Positions 18,697-29,180 are shown, counted from the first letter of the stretch. The stretch: 64,000 nucleotides of DNA from Rhizobium sp. 007 (GCF_015353075.1 NZ_CP064188.1:1-64000); one strand, 5' to 3'. The notes: generated from the sequence alone by a model not told the origin. Numbers and translations are program-made.

Positions 18697-18872
18697 CGTC
18701 CCTGGCCCTCTCCGGCTGGATTGAAATGGTGGCCTGGTGACAGGAGCTTAGGACGATGGCGGAGGGAAACTATGATATTCGTCAAACTGTAACGGCGGAG
18801 TTTCAAACGCCGTATAGTCGGATCTTGTAGAGTAGGAGCTATTCGTTCCTGCCTCCCAAGGAGGCTCTTGTC

Positions 18873-19334
18873 ATGCCGAAACGTAGCGCAGGCCTTTTGA
18901 TATTCCGGCAGACCGCCGGATATCTGGAAGTGTTTCTGGTCCATCCGGGTGGGCCGTTCTGGGCGCAGAAGGACGAAGGCGCCTGGTCGATCCCGAAGGG
19001 CCTTATGGACCAAGGTGAGGATGCGCTGGAGGCTGCGAAACGGGAGGTGTTCGAGGAGGTGGGGTCCAAAATCGAAGGAAACTTCAACTGGCTCGGCGAA
19101 TACCGGCAGCCCGGAGGTAAAGTCGTGCTGGTATGGTCAATAGAGGCCGATATCGCCGCCGACGCAATCGTCAGCAATACATTCCAGATCGAATGGCCTC
19201 CGAGATCAGGGAAAATGCGGGCGTTTCCAGAGGTTGATCGAGCCGGATGGTTCCGTCTTGACGAAGCCGAACACAAGATATTGAAAGGTCAGCAACAGGT
19301 GCTTCTCGCTTTTGCAGCACGTCGGCAACCCTAG
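18873..19334 (+). CDS. NUDIX hydrolase
   Basis: A 153-residue NUDIX hydrolase with a complete Nudix box, GLMDQGEDALEAAKREVFEE and following VG, at residues 47-68, which binds the metal and the diphosphate. Substrates of this branch (bis(5'-nucleosyl)-tetraphosphatase-like, NTP-PPase-like) cannot be told from sequence. Its N-terminal SAGLLIFRQ and FLVHPGGPFWAQKDEGAWSI are typical of the bacterial subfamily often found near DNA-repair ligases. The gene stands alone here. Confidence 0.9.
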   Translation: MPKRSAGLLIFRQTAGYLEVFLVHPGGPFWAQKDEGAWSIPKGLMDQGEDALEAAKREVFEEVGSKIEGNFNWLGEYRQPGGKVVLVWSIEADIAADAIVSNTFQIEWPPRSGKMRAFPEVDRAGWFRLDEAEHKILKGQQQVLLAFAARRQP

Positions 19335-19665
19335 CTGGGCGGCTTTCCACCGGCTCGAGCCAACAGGAACAAGGCGATCATTGTGCGTGAGCATTTGGCG
19401 AACGGCAGAAGCGCACCCCTCGCTCGCACTTCGCACGCCTTGCGCCGTCCGTGGCGCGGAGCGAACGGCCGGCGTCGATTTCTTTCTCGTCTTCGCTCCG
19501 GCGTTGAAGGCCCTATGCTTCAATGGGCATGGCTCTTCACTGCATCTTCAGCAAACAGGAGCTTAATCCGGTCAATCGATGTTCAACGGCTCATCAAACA
19601 GACTACGCCGGTGGAAACCAAAAGCGCGGCTCTTTGGAGCAGCCGGGACCTCATGTTCCAGGATT
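19335..19665. other. Intergenic, nothing recognised
   Basis: GC-rich sequence with short Arg-rich open frames on the plus strand that have no ribosome site and look non-coding. It separates the NUDIX gene from the convergent saccharopine-dehydrogenase-like gene. Confidence 0.5.
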
Positions 19666-20769
19666 TCAGACAGCTTCTTTCACCTTGATTGCGTCCGGAT
19701 TGTAGACCTGCCCGAAACGGTTGTTCAGGAGAGTTGTAAGATCGACTTCCTCTTGGCGGACGAAGCCCTTGGTGGGCAACTTACCATGCGACAAAAGTTC
19801 GAGAACGGTGGCAATGCCGGCTGCGGTGGTGATCTGGATGGCACTCATCTTCTTCCCTCCAACAGTCCCAGCATAGACCTTGTTGGCATAAGTCTCCTGC
19901 ATGTAGCGGCCCTCGCGCCAGCCGCAGACAGTGACGAAAATAACCACGACGTCTTGCATGGTGGCCGGCAGGGCGTTCTCGAACAGATCCTTCAACACGT
20001 CACGCCGGTTCTTTAGATTGAGGTCGTTGAGCAACGCCTTGATGATCGCCTGATGCCCGGGATACCGAATCGTGCGGTAATTCATCGTGCGTACCTTCCC
20101 TTCCAGCGTCTTGGCGAGGGTTCCCAAACCTCCGGAGGTGTTGAAGGCTTCATAGGTTACACCGTCGAGCGAAAACTCTTCCCGCTCCTCCAGCGCCGGC
20201 ACGCTCACCAGCTTTCCTTCGACGATTGCCTCGCAAGGCTCGATATATTCATTGATCAGCCCATCCGTGCTCCAAGTCAGATTGTAGTTCAGCGCGTTGG
20301 AGGGATATTGCGGAAGCGCTCCCACCCGCATGCGAACACTGTCCAGACTGTCGAAGCGCTTTGCCAGATCGTTGGCGACGATGGAGATGAAACCGGGCGC
20401 CAATCCGCATTGTGGGATGAAAGCCGTCCGTGCGCCTTTGGCCAACGCCTCCACCTTTTTAGTCGTTGCCACGTCCTCCGTCAGGTCGAGATAATGTACG
20501 CCGGCTTCGAGGGCAGCCTCAGCCACCAATCCCGTAAGATCAAAGGGTGCAGCGGAAAGCACCGCGAATTTTCCCTTAAGGACAGTGACAAGACTCTCGC
20601 GGTCTGAGACGTCGAGGACGACCGTGCAAATCCCGAGGTGACGATCGATCTTTGAAAACTGCGTTTCGCTACGGTCAGCCACCGTAACGCGATAATCGCC
20701 TGTCGCTGCAAGCATTGCGGCGACCGCACCACCGATCTTGCCTGCCCCAATGATCACGATTTCCTTCAT
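19666..20769 (-). CDS. Saccharopine dehydrogenase-family protein (L-lysine dehydrogenase-like)
   Basis: A 367-residue NAD(P)-dependent enzyme with an N-terminal Rossmann fold (IVIIGAGKIGGAVAAML at residues 4-20), the AAPFDLTG and GVHYLDLTED segments, and CGLAPGFISIVANDL. These match the saccharopine dehydrogenase/homospermidine-like group that includes L-lysine 6-dehydrogenase. It may therefore act on lysine or a related amino acid. The Lrp/AsnC regulator gene starts divergently 139 bp away, which supports amino-acid control and catabolism. Confidence 0.8.
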   Translation of the reverse strand: MKEIVIIGAGKIGGAVAAMLAATGDYRVTVADRSETQFSKIDRHLGICTVVLDVSDRESLVTVLKGKFAVLSAAPFDLTGLVAEAALEAGVHYLDLTEDVATTKKVEALAKGARTAFIPQCGLAPGFISIVANDLAKRFDSLDSVRMRVGALPQYPSNALNYNLTWSTDGLINEYIEPCEAIVEGKLVSVPALEEREEFSLDGVTYEAFNTSGGLGTLAKTLEGKVRTMNYRTIRYPGHQAIIKALLNDLNLKNRRDVLKDLFENALPATMQDVVVIFVTVCGWREGRYMQETYANKVYAGTVGGKKMSAIQITTAAGIATVLELLSHGKLPTKGFVRQEEVDLTTLLNNRFGQVYNPDAIKVKEAV

Positions 20770-20908
20770 AGACGTCCCCTGGTCGTTTGCCTTCGATGAA
20801 CGTAGATGATGTCAACGCAAGGTCGAATCATAGCTATGAAACGAGCATTTCGCTGTATAATATTATGCAAAACGATGAACCAGTTGAGCGAAATGTAGGG
20901 TGGGAACG

Positions 20909-21340
20909 ATGCAAATCACAGGGAAGGATCGCGATCTGCTGGCGTTGCTCGCGGAGAATGCCCGCCTGCCGGTGGCGACGCTTGCCAAGCGGCTGTCGCT
21001 GTCTCGGACGACGGTCCAAGCACGGCTTGAGCGACTGGAGCGGGAAGGTGTGATCGCGGGCTATGGCTTGAGGTTGTCGGAGCGCTACACGGCCGGTCTG
21101 GTGCGGGCGCATGTTCTTATTACCATCGCTCCTAAAGCGCTTTCGCAGGTCACCTCGTCCTTTGACAAGATCCAGGAGGTGACGACGCTTCATTCAGTAA
21201 GTGGTTCGTTTGACCTGATCGCAATCATCACCGCGCCATCGATCGCCGAACTCGATCAGTTGATCGACCAGATCGGAACAATTGACGGCGTTGAACGAAC
21301 GCTCTCCTCCATTATTCTCTCGACCCGCATCGCACGATGA
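20909..21340 (+). CDS. Lrp/AsnC family transcriptional regulator
   Basis: A 143-residue Lrp/AsnC regulator: a helix-turn-helix at residues 3-55 (DLLALLAENARLPVATLAKR, LSRTTVQARLERLE) and a C-terminal RAM ligand-binding domain with the SGSFDLIAII core. Such proteins sense amino acids. It is divergent from the lysine-dehydrogenase-like gene, its most likely target. I chose ATG 20909 over the GTG three codons earlier because it fits the usual N-terminus. Confidence 0.9.
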   Translation: MQITGKDRDLLALLAENARLPVATLAKRLSLSRTTVQARLERLEREGVIAGYGLRLSERYTAGLVRAHVLITIAPKALSQVTSSFDKIQEVTTLHSVSGSFDLIAIITAPSIAELDQLIDQIGTIDGVERTLSSIILSTRIAR

Positions 21341-21540
21341 AAATGCCAGAGCGTCGCCTTTATTCGCCGGTGCCCGGCAGATATCGAAAGTAGGCACGTC
21401 TTCGCCGCTTGGCGGGCAAAGGTTTCGCTGTGGTCGAACAGGAACTCCACGAGCTTGAACGTCTTGAGCTCTCGCTCTGATGCTCGCTGAGCACAGCAGC
21501 GGCGTGCCCCTTACGAGGATGAAAGCGATCGACCACCCAG

Positions 21541-21800
21541 ATGTTGCTTCCGCAACTTGTCCGCCATGAAGTTCAGATCGCAGCCTTGTGCGATATCGAC
21601 GGAAGGCGGCTTGCTAATGCAGGTCGCCAGTTTGGCGTCTCGGCCATGCCCACTGATTTCGAGACGCTTCTTCGAACGCCCGGCTTCAACGCCGTGTGCA
21701 TGGCCGTCGGTCTCGATCAACACCTCGCTTTCGGCAAGGCGGCTCTGGAGCGCGGCCTTGGCGGGTTTATGAAAAAGCCGCCATCGGGTTCGGCGGCTCT
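21541..21800 (+). pseudogene. Fragment of a Gfo/Idh/MocA oxidoreductase
   Basis: About 85 residues read like the N-terminal dinucleotide-binding domain of a Gfo/Idh/MocA dehydrogenase: VQIAALCDIDGRRLANAG, then DFETLLRTPGFNAVCMAVG and HLAFGKAALERG. The Rossmann GxGxxG start and the whole C-terminal domain are absent. It is a dead fragment placed before the broken hydrolase gene. Bases 21341-21540 hold nothing recognisable. Confidence 0.6.
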
Positions 21801-21916
21801 CCTGTTGAGAGAGCCTTCGATGCGGCCGGCGCTCGCCGTTGTCAGTCACGGGAACGGATGGATGCTTGAGGGATTAGGAGGGTATGTGCAGCGCCGGATC
21901 AGCCAGGAGGAACGCC

Positions 21917-22820
21917 ATGACGCCGGCTACCCATCGATACGTGACCATCAAAGGAATCGACATATTCTACCGCGAGGCAGGGTGCGAGGGCATGCCCGTG
22001 ATTCTGCTTCCGCACGGTTATCCCTGCTCATCGTACGAGTTCCGCAATCTCATGCCTCGGCTGGCAGATCGCTGGCGGCTGCTTGCGCCGGACTTTCCCG
22101 GCGCCGGTTACAGCGCAACCCCAGATGACTTCGACTACAGCTTCGACGGCTACGCCGAGTTTCTCGACGGCTTCGTCAGAGCGCTGGGCGTGGAGCGTTT
22201 CGCGCTCTTTCTGCATGACTTCGGTTCACCGATCGGCGTGCGGCTGGCGATCAAGGCGCCGGAACGCGTGGTGGCGCTCGTCATCCAGAATGGCGACATC
22301 CCCTATGAAGATGCACTAGGGCCAAAATATGCCGAGATCGAGAAGACCTGGCGGCTGCCAAGGTCCGAAATGCGGGAGACACTGGCGGAGGCGGTCAAAG
22401 AGGAAATATTCAAGGAGGAATTCCTGAACAATGTCAGGTCTGAGCTCGCCGAACGGATTCCTCCCGATTTGTGGAAGCTGCACTGGTTCATTGATGACAC
22501 CAAAGCGCAAGGAGATTGCGGTCGACCTGATCGCTGGTTTGAAGGAGAACCGCGCCTGGTTCCCGCAACATCGGAACTACCTCGCCAAGCACCGTCCGCC
22601 GACGATGATCGTATCGGGGCCGCAGGACAGATACATGCCAGAGCGCTCGGCGCGTGCCTATCTTCGGGATCTCCCCGACGCGGAGCTCCACCTGCTGGAT
22701 GGCGGTCATTGGCTTTTGGAAACCAACCTGGACGAGGTGGTCTCGCTCGTTCGCGACTTTCTCGGCCGAGTTCACCCATCCAACGAGCCGGCATCTCTTG
22801 CTGGGCGAGCGAGGTCTTGA
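21917..22820 (+). pseudogene. Alpha/beta hydrolase (dehalogenase/epoxide-hydrolase-like) with a frameshift
   Basis: From the ATG at 21917 (AGGAGG ribosome site 7 bp before) the protein follows the alpha/beta hydrolase fold: oxyanion region LLPHGYPCSSYEFRNL, nucleophile elbow FLHDFGSPIG with an Asp nucleophile as in haloalkane dehalogenases and epoxide hydrolases. Near 22493 the frame breaks after LWKLHW. The rest continues one frame over from SLMTPKRKEIAVDL to the catalytic His in LLDGGHWLLETN, ending at 22820. Together the parts give a full-length enzyme of about 300 residues. It is either a recent pseudogene or a sequencing slip. Confidence 0.75.
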
Positions 22821-23449
22821 GGCCAGTGAGGTCGCGGAGGAAGTGCAGGGTGCTCGTAGCAAGTGCCGGTCATCGACCCAACCGTGAGCCCACCGCTAAC
22901 CACGTTCTCTGCGTGTTTCGCGCGAAGACCAGGACGAAATCCAGACGAGAAGGTTTGGCAACGATTGCCGGCAGCAGTCGTGCTTTCCCCACTTGATGCT
23001 CACTCGCCGGCCTGCGCTAGAGAAATGATATCGGCCTCCGGCAAGGCAATCCGGACCAGATATTCGTAATCGTCCACCATGTGGCGGACATCCGATCCGG
23101 TTCTGGCGACGGTCCAATAGTCGCGGCCGGCGCCGAACACCGTTGAAAATTGCACGACCCCCCAGGCGCCACCCGCCCCTTTTCGTCTCGGAGAAGGAAC
23201 GACAGGTTTTTTCGGGATAGCGGGTTGAAATGGTCCGGGCCCCCGATTTTGGCCCGTCTCGGAGCGAGTCGCAGGGCAAACGATAGCGCCGTATATTCTC
23301 CGTGGAAGCAGGCCGACGACTTGGCGCAATATGCATCGTCGTCGCGACCTGAAAGGGGCCTTTGGCGTCACTGACTTTTACTAATGACTTTTGAATTTTA
23401 GCACAAACTGATATTATCGCGGTGCGGCTACTATACGACGAGGCTCAAC
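22821..23449. other. Intergenic with one possible gene remnant
   Basis: Mostly no gene visible. On the minus strand 23000-23170 reads FSTVFGAGRDYWTVARTGSD then a segment ending ALPEADIISLAQAGE, which looks protein-like and could be the 3' end of a lost gene, but I cannot name it. The 3' half contains the likely promoter of the signalling operon that begins at 23450. Confidence 0.35.
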
Positions 23450-24196
23450 ATGCGGCGTGGCCTGATATATGGTGTCTTTTTGGCATGGGCCGCGATCTGT
23501 GTTTTGGCGGGCTTTGTTGTTGCCGACGAAGATGACATGACTACAGGTGAACGGCTCGCTACATTATTGCGCGCCAGCCGGACTGTCATCTCGGGTCATC
23601 AAAAGCTTATCAACGACGAATCCCTAGGAAAAAAGGATCTCACGGGCCAACGTGTCGTCAACGAAGCGTTGCAGATCTTTGCCCAGCGCAAGGGCGATTC
23701 CGTATCGGATCAGAATTTCAACCCTCTCGATAAGCAATTGTTCGATGCGCAGGTCGCCGCGATAAAGGAAGTTGTCGACGAACATCAAAGCATGATCGAT
23801 ATGAAGGGTGTAGGCTTCAAGGGGTTCATTCCCTCGACCTTCGGCCGGTTGGTCAATGAACGTTTCGAGGAAAAGGTCGGCGACAAGGCGAGGATGAAGG
23901 TGACGGCGCCGGAAGAGCTGATCCGCAATCGCAAGGCGCGGCCGGATGATTGGGAGCAGCGCGTCATAGAGAGCAATTTTCTGTCTCCCGATTGGCCAAA
24001 AGGCAAATCGTTTACCGAGGAGGTGGAGGTGAACAGCCGCCAGTCTTTTCGCATGCTGATCCCTGAATATTACTCGGCATCCTGCCTGACGTGTCACGGG
24101 GGACCCAAAGGCGAGGTCGATGTAACGGGCTACCCGAAGGAGGGTAAAGCTGAAGGCGATTTGGCCGGTGCGATCAGCATCACGCTGTTCAAATGA
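23450..24196 (+). CDS. Membrane-anchored c-type heme sensor protein (DUF3365/Tll0287-like)
   Basis: A 248-residue protein with an N-terminal signal or anchor segment (residues 1-25) and a periplasmic domain of the DUF3365/Tll0287-like family. It carries one c-type heme motif, SCLTCHGG, near residue 215, and conserved surroundings [19 protein letters not shown] and [11 protein letters not shown]. Such heme domains are proposed to sense redox state or small gases. The stop overlaps the start of the hybrid kinase gene (ATGA at 24193-24196), so it is probably the sensory partner of that kinase. Confidence 0.85.
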   Translation: MRRGLIYGVFLAWAAICVLAGFVVADEDDMTTGERLATLLRASRTVISGHQKLINDESLGKKDLTGQRVVNEALQIFAQRKGDSVSDQNFNPLDKQLFDAQVAAIKEVVDEHQSMIDMKGVGFKGFIPSTFGRLVNERFEEKVGDKARMKVTAPEELIRNRKARPDDWEQRVIESNFLSPDWPKGKSFTEEVEVNSRQSFRMLIPEYYSASCLTCHGGPKGEVDVTGYPKEGKAEGDLAGAISITLFK

Positions 24197-26907
24197 GAGC
24201 CTCCGTTACCATTCCAATGCGGATCGGCCGCTTGATGGATCGAAAGATTCCGCTTCGCCTTATCTGCCTTTCGGCCGCGCTTTTGGGCGCGCTGCTCCTT
24301 AGCGTCGCCTTCATGGCGCATGATTTGCGTGAAAATCAGGGGCGTGTTGAGGAGGCGAATGCGCGCTTCCATATGTTCGACGATGCTGCCAAGGCGCATC
24401 GCCATTTTGGCGAGGTCCGCTATTGGCTGACGGATCTATCGGTCAGCCTGTTGACCCTCTCGGAACGGCGCGCGCAAGAAGCCCGCAAAGCGCTGGAACA
24501 AGATCTGGCCCGCATCAAGGTCTTCGCGCCTGATGAAGCGAATACGATCCTACAAGGTTCGAACGCGTACTTTGAAAAGGCGATGGAGGCCGTTGACGCC
24601 TACACCAATGACAACAGGGTCATAGGCAACTCCCGGCTGGCGGCCGCCAGAAGCTACAGCGATCAAATCGATTCCGTGCTTATGTCACTCGAACAGCGTC
24701 TCGAGAACGAAGCCGATCTGGCGCGCGACGCTGCCGATGCGACGGCGCGCAACACCTATATACGAGCTCTGATCGCAGCCGGCGTGACGACATTGGCCTG
24801 CATTCTGATGACCTGGCTGGTGCTGCGCTCCATCCTGGTGCCGCTCGGCCGGATCGACAGGGCGATGACGCAGTTGACGAGGGGGCAGGAGGATGTCGAA
24901 CTGCCGCCCGAAGGCAGCGATGAATTCGGAAAACTTTCAAAGACGTTGCGATTGCTGCGTGACAGCCAGGCCGAGCGTCGAGAGCTTGAAGCGGTTGCCG
25001 AGCGCCAGCGCAATACGGTGATGACAGCGATCGAGACCATTCCCGATGGGTTCGCGTTTTTTGACGCGGACGACCGGCTGGTTTTGGTCAACCAACGCTA
25101 TCTTCAACTGTTTCCGGAGACTGCGGACCTGATGACGCCTGGAAGGGCCTTTGAAGATATCGTTCGTGCGCAGGCAGAACGCGGCACGACCGATATCGGA
25201 GGCGGCAGCATTGAGAGTTGGGTCGCTGAGGCCATGCAGCGTCACCGCCAGCCGCAGGGCATGATCGAGCGGCAATTCGCCAATGGAACATGGCTGCGCA
25301 TCGCCAAGCGAAAGACGCCGGAGGGCGGCACCGTGGCGGTCTACACGGATATTTCGGATTTGAAGAACCGACAGGCGGAGCTGGAGGAGGCAAGGCGTGG
25401 CGCAGAGGTCGCCAGCGAAGAAAAGAGCCGTTTCCTCGCCTCCATGAGCCACGAGCTGCGCACTCCTTTGAATGCGATAATCGGTTATAGCGAAATGCTC
25501 ATCGAGGATGCCAGCGATCTCGGACAGACCGGATTCATTGAGGATCTCAATAAGATCGAGGGCTCGGGACGCCATCTCCTGGCGCTCATCAACGACGTTC
25601 TCGATCTCTCCAAGATTGAGGCGGGCAAGATGGAGCTTTACATCGAGCGCCTCAGTCTAAGACAGCTTCTTGCCGACGTTCAAAATACCGTAGCGCCGTT
25701 GATCGCCAAGAAGGGCAACCGTCTGATGGTGAGTGCCCCCGTCGAGCAGGATCAGATCGAGACCGATAAGACCAAGTTGCGGCAAAATCTGTTTAATCTT
25801 CTCTCAAATGCCGCCAAATTTACGGAGAACGGCGAGATTAAGCTTGTGGTGCGGCGTTACGAGGACGGAGTTGGTGAATGGCTTGAATTTGCCGTCAGTG
25901 ATAGTGGAATCGGCATGACGAAGGAGCAGCAGCAAAAGCTGTTCCATGCATTCGTACAGGTGGATTCGTCGACGACGCGCAATTACGGCGGGACCGGCCT
26001 CGGTCTGACCATCACGCAGCATTTCGTCAAGATGATGGGTGGTGCCATTTCCGTCGAGAGCGAATTCGGAAAGGGCTCGACCTTCCGCTTCACAATCCCT
26101 GCGATCACCAGAACAGATATCGTCCAGGAAAATGCGCCGCAAATCGATACCTTGGACAGTGCGAGCGCGCATCCAACAGTTCTCGTGATTGATGATGAGG
26201 CGCGGGCTCGCAATTTCGTCTCCGACGCCGTTCGCGGCGCAGGCTTTACCGTGATCGAGGCGACGGGTGGAGAGGAGGGCTTGGCAAAAATCCGTAGATT
26301 GCACCCGGACGCAATCGTCCTTGACGTGATCATGCCGGGTCAAGACGGTTGGTCCGTTCTGCGTGAAATCAAGTCGGACAAGGCGATCTGCGATATTCCC
26401 GTCATCCTCGCGACGGTTGTCGCCGATCGCGAGATGGGCCTGGCCTTCGGTGCCGTGGACCATCTGATCAAGCCGATCGACCCTCAGCAACTCGTCGATA
26501 CCCTAAACGCAGTCGCCGGCGAAGCACGCCATGATGTGCTTATCGTTGATGACGACCCCGCAACCCGCGATCTTTTCCGCAGGGTGCTCGTCCGCGAGGG
26601 TTGGCGGGTTCGGGAGGCGGCCGACGGTCGCCATGGTCTTGAACAACTCGAGGCCGGACGGCCGACGATTATGGTTCTCGACCTGATGATGCCGAACATG
26701 GACGGTTTCACGCTACTTCAGGCGATCAAAGACAGGCGCGACTTGGCAGATATCCCAGTCGTTATCGTCACTTCGAAAGATTTGACGCGAGAAGAGCTGG
26801 ATTGGTTGGGCGTTCGCGCGAATGAAGTAGTCAGAAAAGGAACCAAAGGTCGCACCGATCTGATTGCAGCTTTAAAGCGGCATCTTCCGCAAAAGGAAGA
26901 GGCGTGA
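24193..26907 (+). CDS. Hybrid sensor histidine kinase with two receiver domains
   Basis: A 904-residue membrane kinase. A first membrane segment (about 17-39), a periplasmic region, a second segment (about 192-215), and a HAMP linker are followed by a PAS domain (about 270-390). The HisKA domain has phospho-accepting His420 in [16 protein letters not shown], and the ATPase domain carries [11 protein letters not shown] and GGTGLGLTI. Two receivers follow, with acceptor Asp711 ([11 protein letters not shown]) and Asp830 ([11 protein letters not shown]). It is coupled by a 4-bp overlap to the heme sensor and is followed by a response regulator and a receiver-cyclase, suggesting one phosphorelay. 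Confidence 0.93.
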   Translation: MRASVTIPMRIGRLMDRKIPLRLICLSAALLGALLLSVAFMAHDLRENQGRVEEANARFHMFDDAAKAHRHFGEVRYWLTDLSVSLLTLSERRAQEARKALEQDLARIKVFAPDEANTILQGSNAYFEKAMEAVDAYTNDNRVIGNSRLAAARSYSDQIDSVLMSLEQRLENEADLARDAADATARNTYIRALIAAGVTTLACILMTWLVLRSILVPLGRIDRAMTQLTRGQEDVELPPEGSDEFGKLSKTLRLLRDSQAERRELEAVAERQRNTVMTAIETIPDGFAFFDADDRLVLVNQRYLQLFPETADLMTPGRAFEDIVRAQAERGTTDIGGGSIESWVAEAMQRHRQPQGMIERQFANGTWLRIAKRKTPEGGTVAVYTDISDLKNRQAELEEARRGAEVASEEKSRFLASMSHELRTPLNAIIGYSEMLIEDASDLGQTGFIEDLNKIEGSGRHLLALINDVLDLSKIEAGKMELYIERLSLRQLLADVQNTVAPLIAKKGNRLMVSAPVEQDQIETDKTKLRQNLFNLLSNAAKFTENGEIKLVVRRYEDGVGEWLEFAVSDSGIGMTKEQQQKLFHAFVQVDSSTTRNYGGTGLGLTITQHFVKMMGGAISVESEFGKGSTFRFTIPAITRTDIVQENAPQIDTLDSASAHPTVLVIDDEARARNFVSDAVRGAGFTVIEATGGEEGLAKIRRLHPDAIVLDVIMPGQDGWSVLREIKSDKAICDIPVILATVVADREMGLAFGAVDHLIKPIDPQQLVDTLNAVAGEARHDVLIVDDDPATRDLFRRVLVREGWRVREAADGRHGLEQLEAGRPTIMVLDLMMPNMDGFTLLQAIKDRRDLADIPVVIVTSKDLTREELDWLGVRANEVVRKGTKGRTDLIAALKRHLPQKEEA

Positions 26908-26921
26908 GGAGAGATGTTCGG

Positions 26922-27287
26922 ATGGTCAAGATTCTTCTTGTCGAGGACAATGAGATGAACCGCGATATGCTCACCCGCCGCTTGGAGAAACGTGGTTACG
27001 AAGTTGTCAGCGCAACGGACGGGCTCGCCGGCGTCGAGGCGGCCGTGACCACGAAGCCGGACTTGGTTCTGATGGATATGAGCCTTCCTGTCATCGACGG
27101 CTGGGAAGCAACGAAGCGGATCAAAAGAAATCCCAACACTGCTGCCATACCGGTGATCGCACTTACCGCCCATGCCATGGCCGGCGATCGTGAAAAGGCA
27201 ATCGAGGCCGGTTGTGACGACTACGACACCAAACCGATCGAACTACTGGGTCTGCTCGACAAGATCGCCCGTTTGACCGGAGGGTAA
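26922..27287 (+). CDS. Single-domain response regulator (CheY-like)
   Basis: A 121-residue receiver domain without an output domain: acidic pocket ILLVEDNEMNRD, acceptor Asp in LVLMDMSLPVIDGWEA, conserved Thr/Ala in VIALTAHAMAGDREKA and Lys in DTKPIEL. Such DivK/CheY-like proteins shuttle phosphate between a kinase and another partner. I choose ATG 26922, with AGGAGAG about 10 bp upstream; a GTG at 26904 overlapping the kinase stop is possible. It lies between the hybrid kinase and the receiver-cyclase gene. Confidence 0.9.
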   Translation: MVKILLVEDNEMNRDMLTRRLEKRGYEVVSATDGLAGVEAAVTTKPDLVLMDMSLPVIDGWEATKRIKRNPNTAAIPVIALTAHAMAGDREKAIEAGCDDYDTKPIELLGLLDKIARLTGG

Positions 27288-27292
27288 CGATC

Positions 27293-28846
27293 GTGGCCCA
27301 ATCTCGAGACATCGGGCATCGGATGTATATCGCCAGAATCGCCCAAAACATCGTCGATCCAGCCCAGGCCATTCTGGGCTATCAGGAACTGATTACGGAA
27401 GAGGTGCGTGAAGCCGGACCCAGTGATGCTTTGCCGGACCTTGAAAGGATATTGAGCGCCGCCCGGGAGCTGAATACATTGATCAAGCGGCTTCTCGACA
27501 TCGAAACGCCGGAGAGTGGGAATGCCCCCTCGTTCGATAGGCTTTTACGGCATGATCTCAGAACGCCCCTGAATGCCATCCTCGGCTATTCCGAGATGTT
27601 GATCGAGGACTTCGCCGATACCTTGCCGGCGCGTCTGCTGGAGGATGTGTCGAAGGTCATTCGTGAAAGCCGCAATTTGCTTGCGCAGATTGACGAAACA
27701 CTTGATGGGTCGCCTCCTGATGCGGATCAGGAATTTCAGCCTAAATTCGATGGAACGATTGCCGCCGATCTGGCTAGGACAATGGCGACCCGTTCTTCGG
27801 CCGTCACGGAACGCGCAGGACGTATCCTCATCGTCGACGACACGGCGTCAAATCGCGATCTCCTGTCCAGACGGCTCCGCCGCGATGGACACACCGTCGT
27901 AGCGGCAAGCTCCGGCGAAGAGGCGATTCGTATCTTCGATCAGCAGGAATTCGACCTCGTATTGGCCGATGTCCTGATGCCGGACATGAACGGTATAGAG
28001 CTTCTCGGCCAGCTTAAATCGGACCGACACTCTCGCGAGATCCCGGTCGTGATGATTTCCGGCCTGAAGGATGACGACGCCGTTGCCCGTTGCATTGAGG
28101 CGGGGGCCGAGGACTATCTCCGCAAACCAATCAATCCCGTCCTGTTTAAAGCCCGCATTACCGCCTGCCTCGAGCGTCGTCGTTGGCGAACGCGCGAAAA
28201 GCAATATCTGGCGCAGATAGAATTCGAGAAGGAGCGGGCAAACGCCCTGCTTCATGCGATTCTTCCGAAGCAGGTGGTGAAGCGGCTTGCGGACGGAGAG
28301 GAAGTGATCGCCGATCGCATCGATATGGTGACTATTATTTTCGCCGACATCGTCAACTTCACGGAATTTGCAGCGCGAACGCCGGCTGCAGCATTAGTCC
28401 GGAGACTGGGAGACCTGTTTAGTCGTTTCGACGAACTTGCTGATCAATATGGCATCGAAAAGATCAAGACCATCGGTGATGCCTATATGGCCGCGTCGGG
28501 ACTACTGGACCCTCGCGTGGATCACGCCGTCGCCGGCGTTGCGTTCGCCAAGGCACTGCTGGCCGAAATGTCTGGACGAGTCGATGATGGATCAGCGCTC
28601 ACCTTGCGGATTGGCATTCATAGCGGGCCGGTCATCGCTGGCCTGATCGGTCGGAAACGCTTTGTCTATGATGTCTGGGGACATACGGTGAATGTTGCAA
28701 GTCGCATGGAGTCTTGCGGCGCACCAGGTCAAATTCAGATATCGCAAGCGACGTTCGATGCAATTGGCGAAGGGCGTATGCCCGCCCGCCGGGAAATCAT
28801 CAATATTCGCGGCATCGGGAGATGCACAACCTACCTTTTGGAATAA
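27293..28846 (+). CDS. Receiver-linked class III adenylate/guanylate cyclase with HisKA-like segment
   Basis: A 517-residue cytoplasmic protein. Residues 1-150 contain a HisKA-like segment with [20 protein letters not shown] but no ATPase domain. A receiver follows (about 182-300; RILIVDDTASNRD, LVLADVLMPDMNG, Lys in DYLRKPINP). The rest (about 325-517) is a class III cyclase with metal-binding Asp in IIFADIVNFTEFA and TIGDAYM, a Lys in EKIKTIGD, and NVASRMES. The Lys hints at ATP as substrate. GTG start, 5 bp after the response regulator. It looks like the output of the phosphorelay, changing cyclic nucleotide levels. Confidence 0.88.
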   Translation: MAQSRDIGHRMYIARIAQNIVDPAQAILGYQELITEEVREAGPSDALPDLERILSAARELNTLIKRLLDIETPESGNAPSFDRLLRHDLRTPLNAILGYSEMLIEDFADTLPARLLEDVSKVIRESRNLLAQIDETLDGSPPDADQEFQPKFDGTIAADLARTMATRSSAVTERAGRILIVDDTASNRDLLSRRLRRDGHTVVAASSGEEAIRIFDQQEFDLVLADVLMPDMNGIELLGQLKSDRHSREIPVVMISGLKDDDAVARCIEAGAEDYLRKPINPVLFKARITACLERRRWRTREKQYLAQIEFEKERANALLHAILPKQVVKRLADGEEVIADRIDMVTIIFADIVNFTEFAARTPAAALVRRLGDLFSRFDELADQYGIEKIKTIGDAYMAASGLLDPRVDHAVAGVAFAKALLAEMSGRVDDGSALTLRIGIHSGPVIAGLIGRKRFVYDVWGHTVNVASRMESCGAPGQIQISQATFDAIGEGRMPARREIINIRGIGRCTTYLLE

Positions 28847-29180
28847 CACATCCTGTCGCGGTTCCATGCGTCCCTGTTGCAAAGAACGACGGCTGGTGCA
28901 CAACGGTTCGTGGTTGCTGTTTCAAGCCGTGTAGACGCCGAAATAGGTGCTGATGAGACTCTCCCGATAGCGTGGAAACGCCGTCATTGCGCGGCGGGAG
29001 CGCGCACTTGCAAGACTAAATCCGGGTGACTGATGCCGACCCCGCAATCCGGCATGACGCACTTGGCGTAGATTCTCAAAGTTGCTCGATGTGCCTTGAA
29101 TGTGGATAGGCAAAATTATGTGAGACCGGTTCAAGGGACAGCTGCAAGGACATCGCATCCACAGAGCCCAAAATATTAAC
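28847..29180. other. Intergenic, nothing recognised
   Basis: This gap lies between the convergent cyclase and AraC-type genes. No open frame with a ribosome site or family likeness is visible, and no hairpin with a T-run stood out. Confidence 0.5.

Noticed and set aside
25804..26490. 228-residue antisense frame inside the hybrid kinase
   Set aside because: The kinase reading carries the ATPase and receiver motifs; the antisense frame has none.
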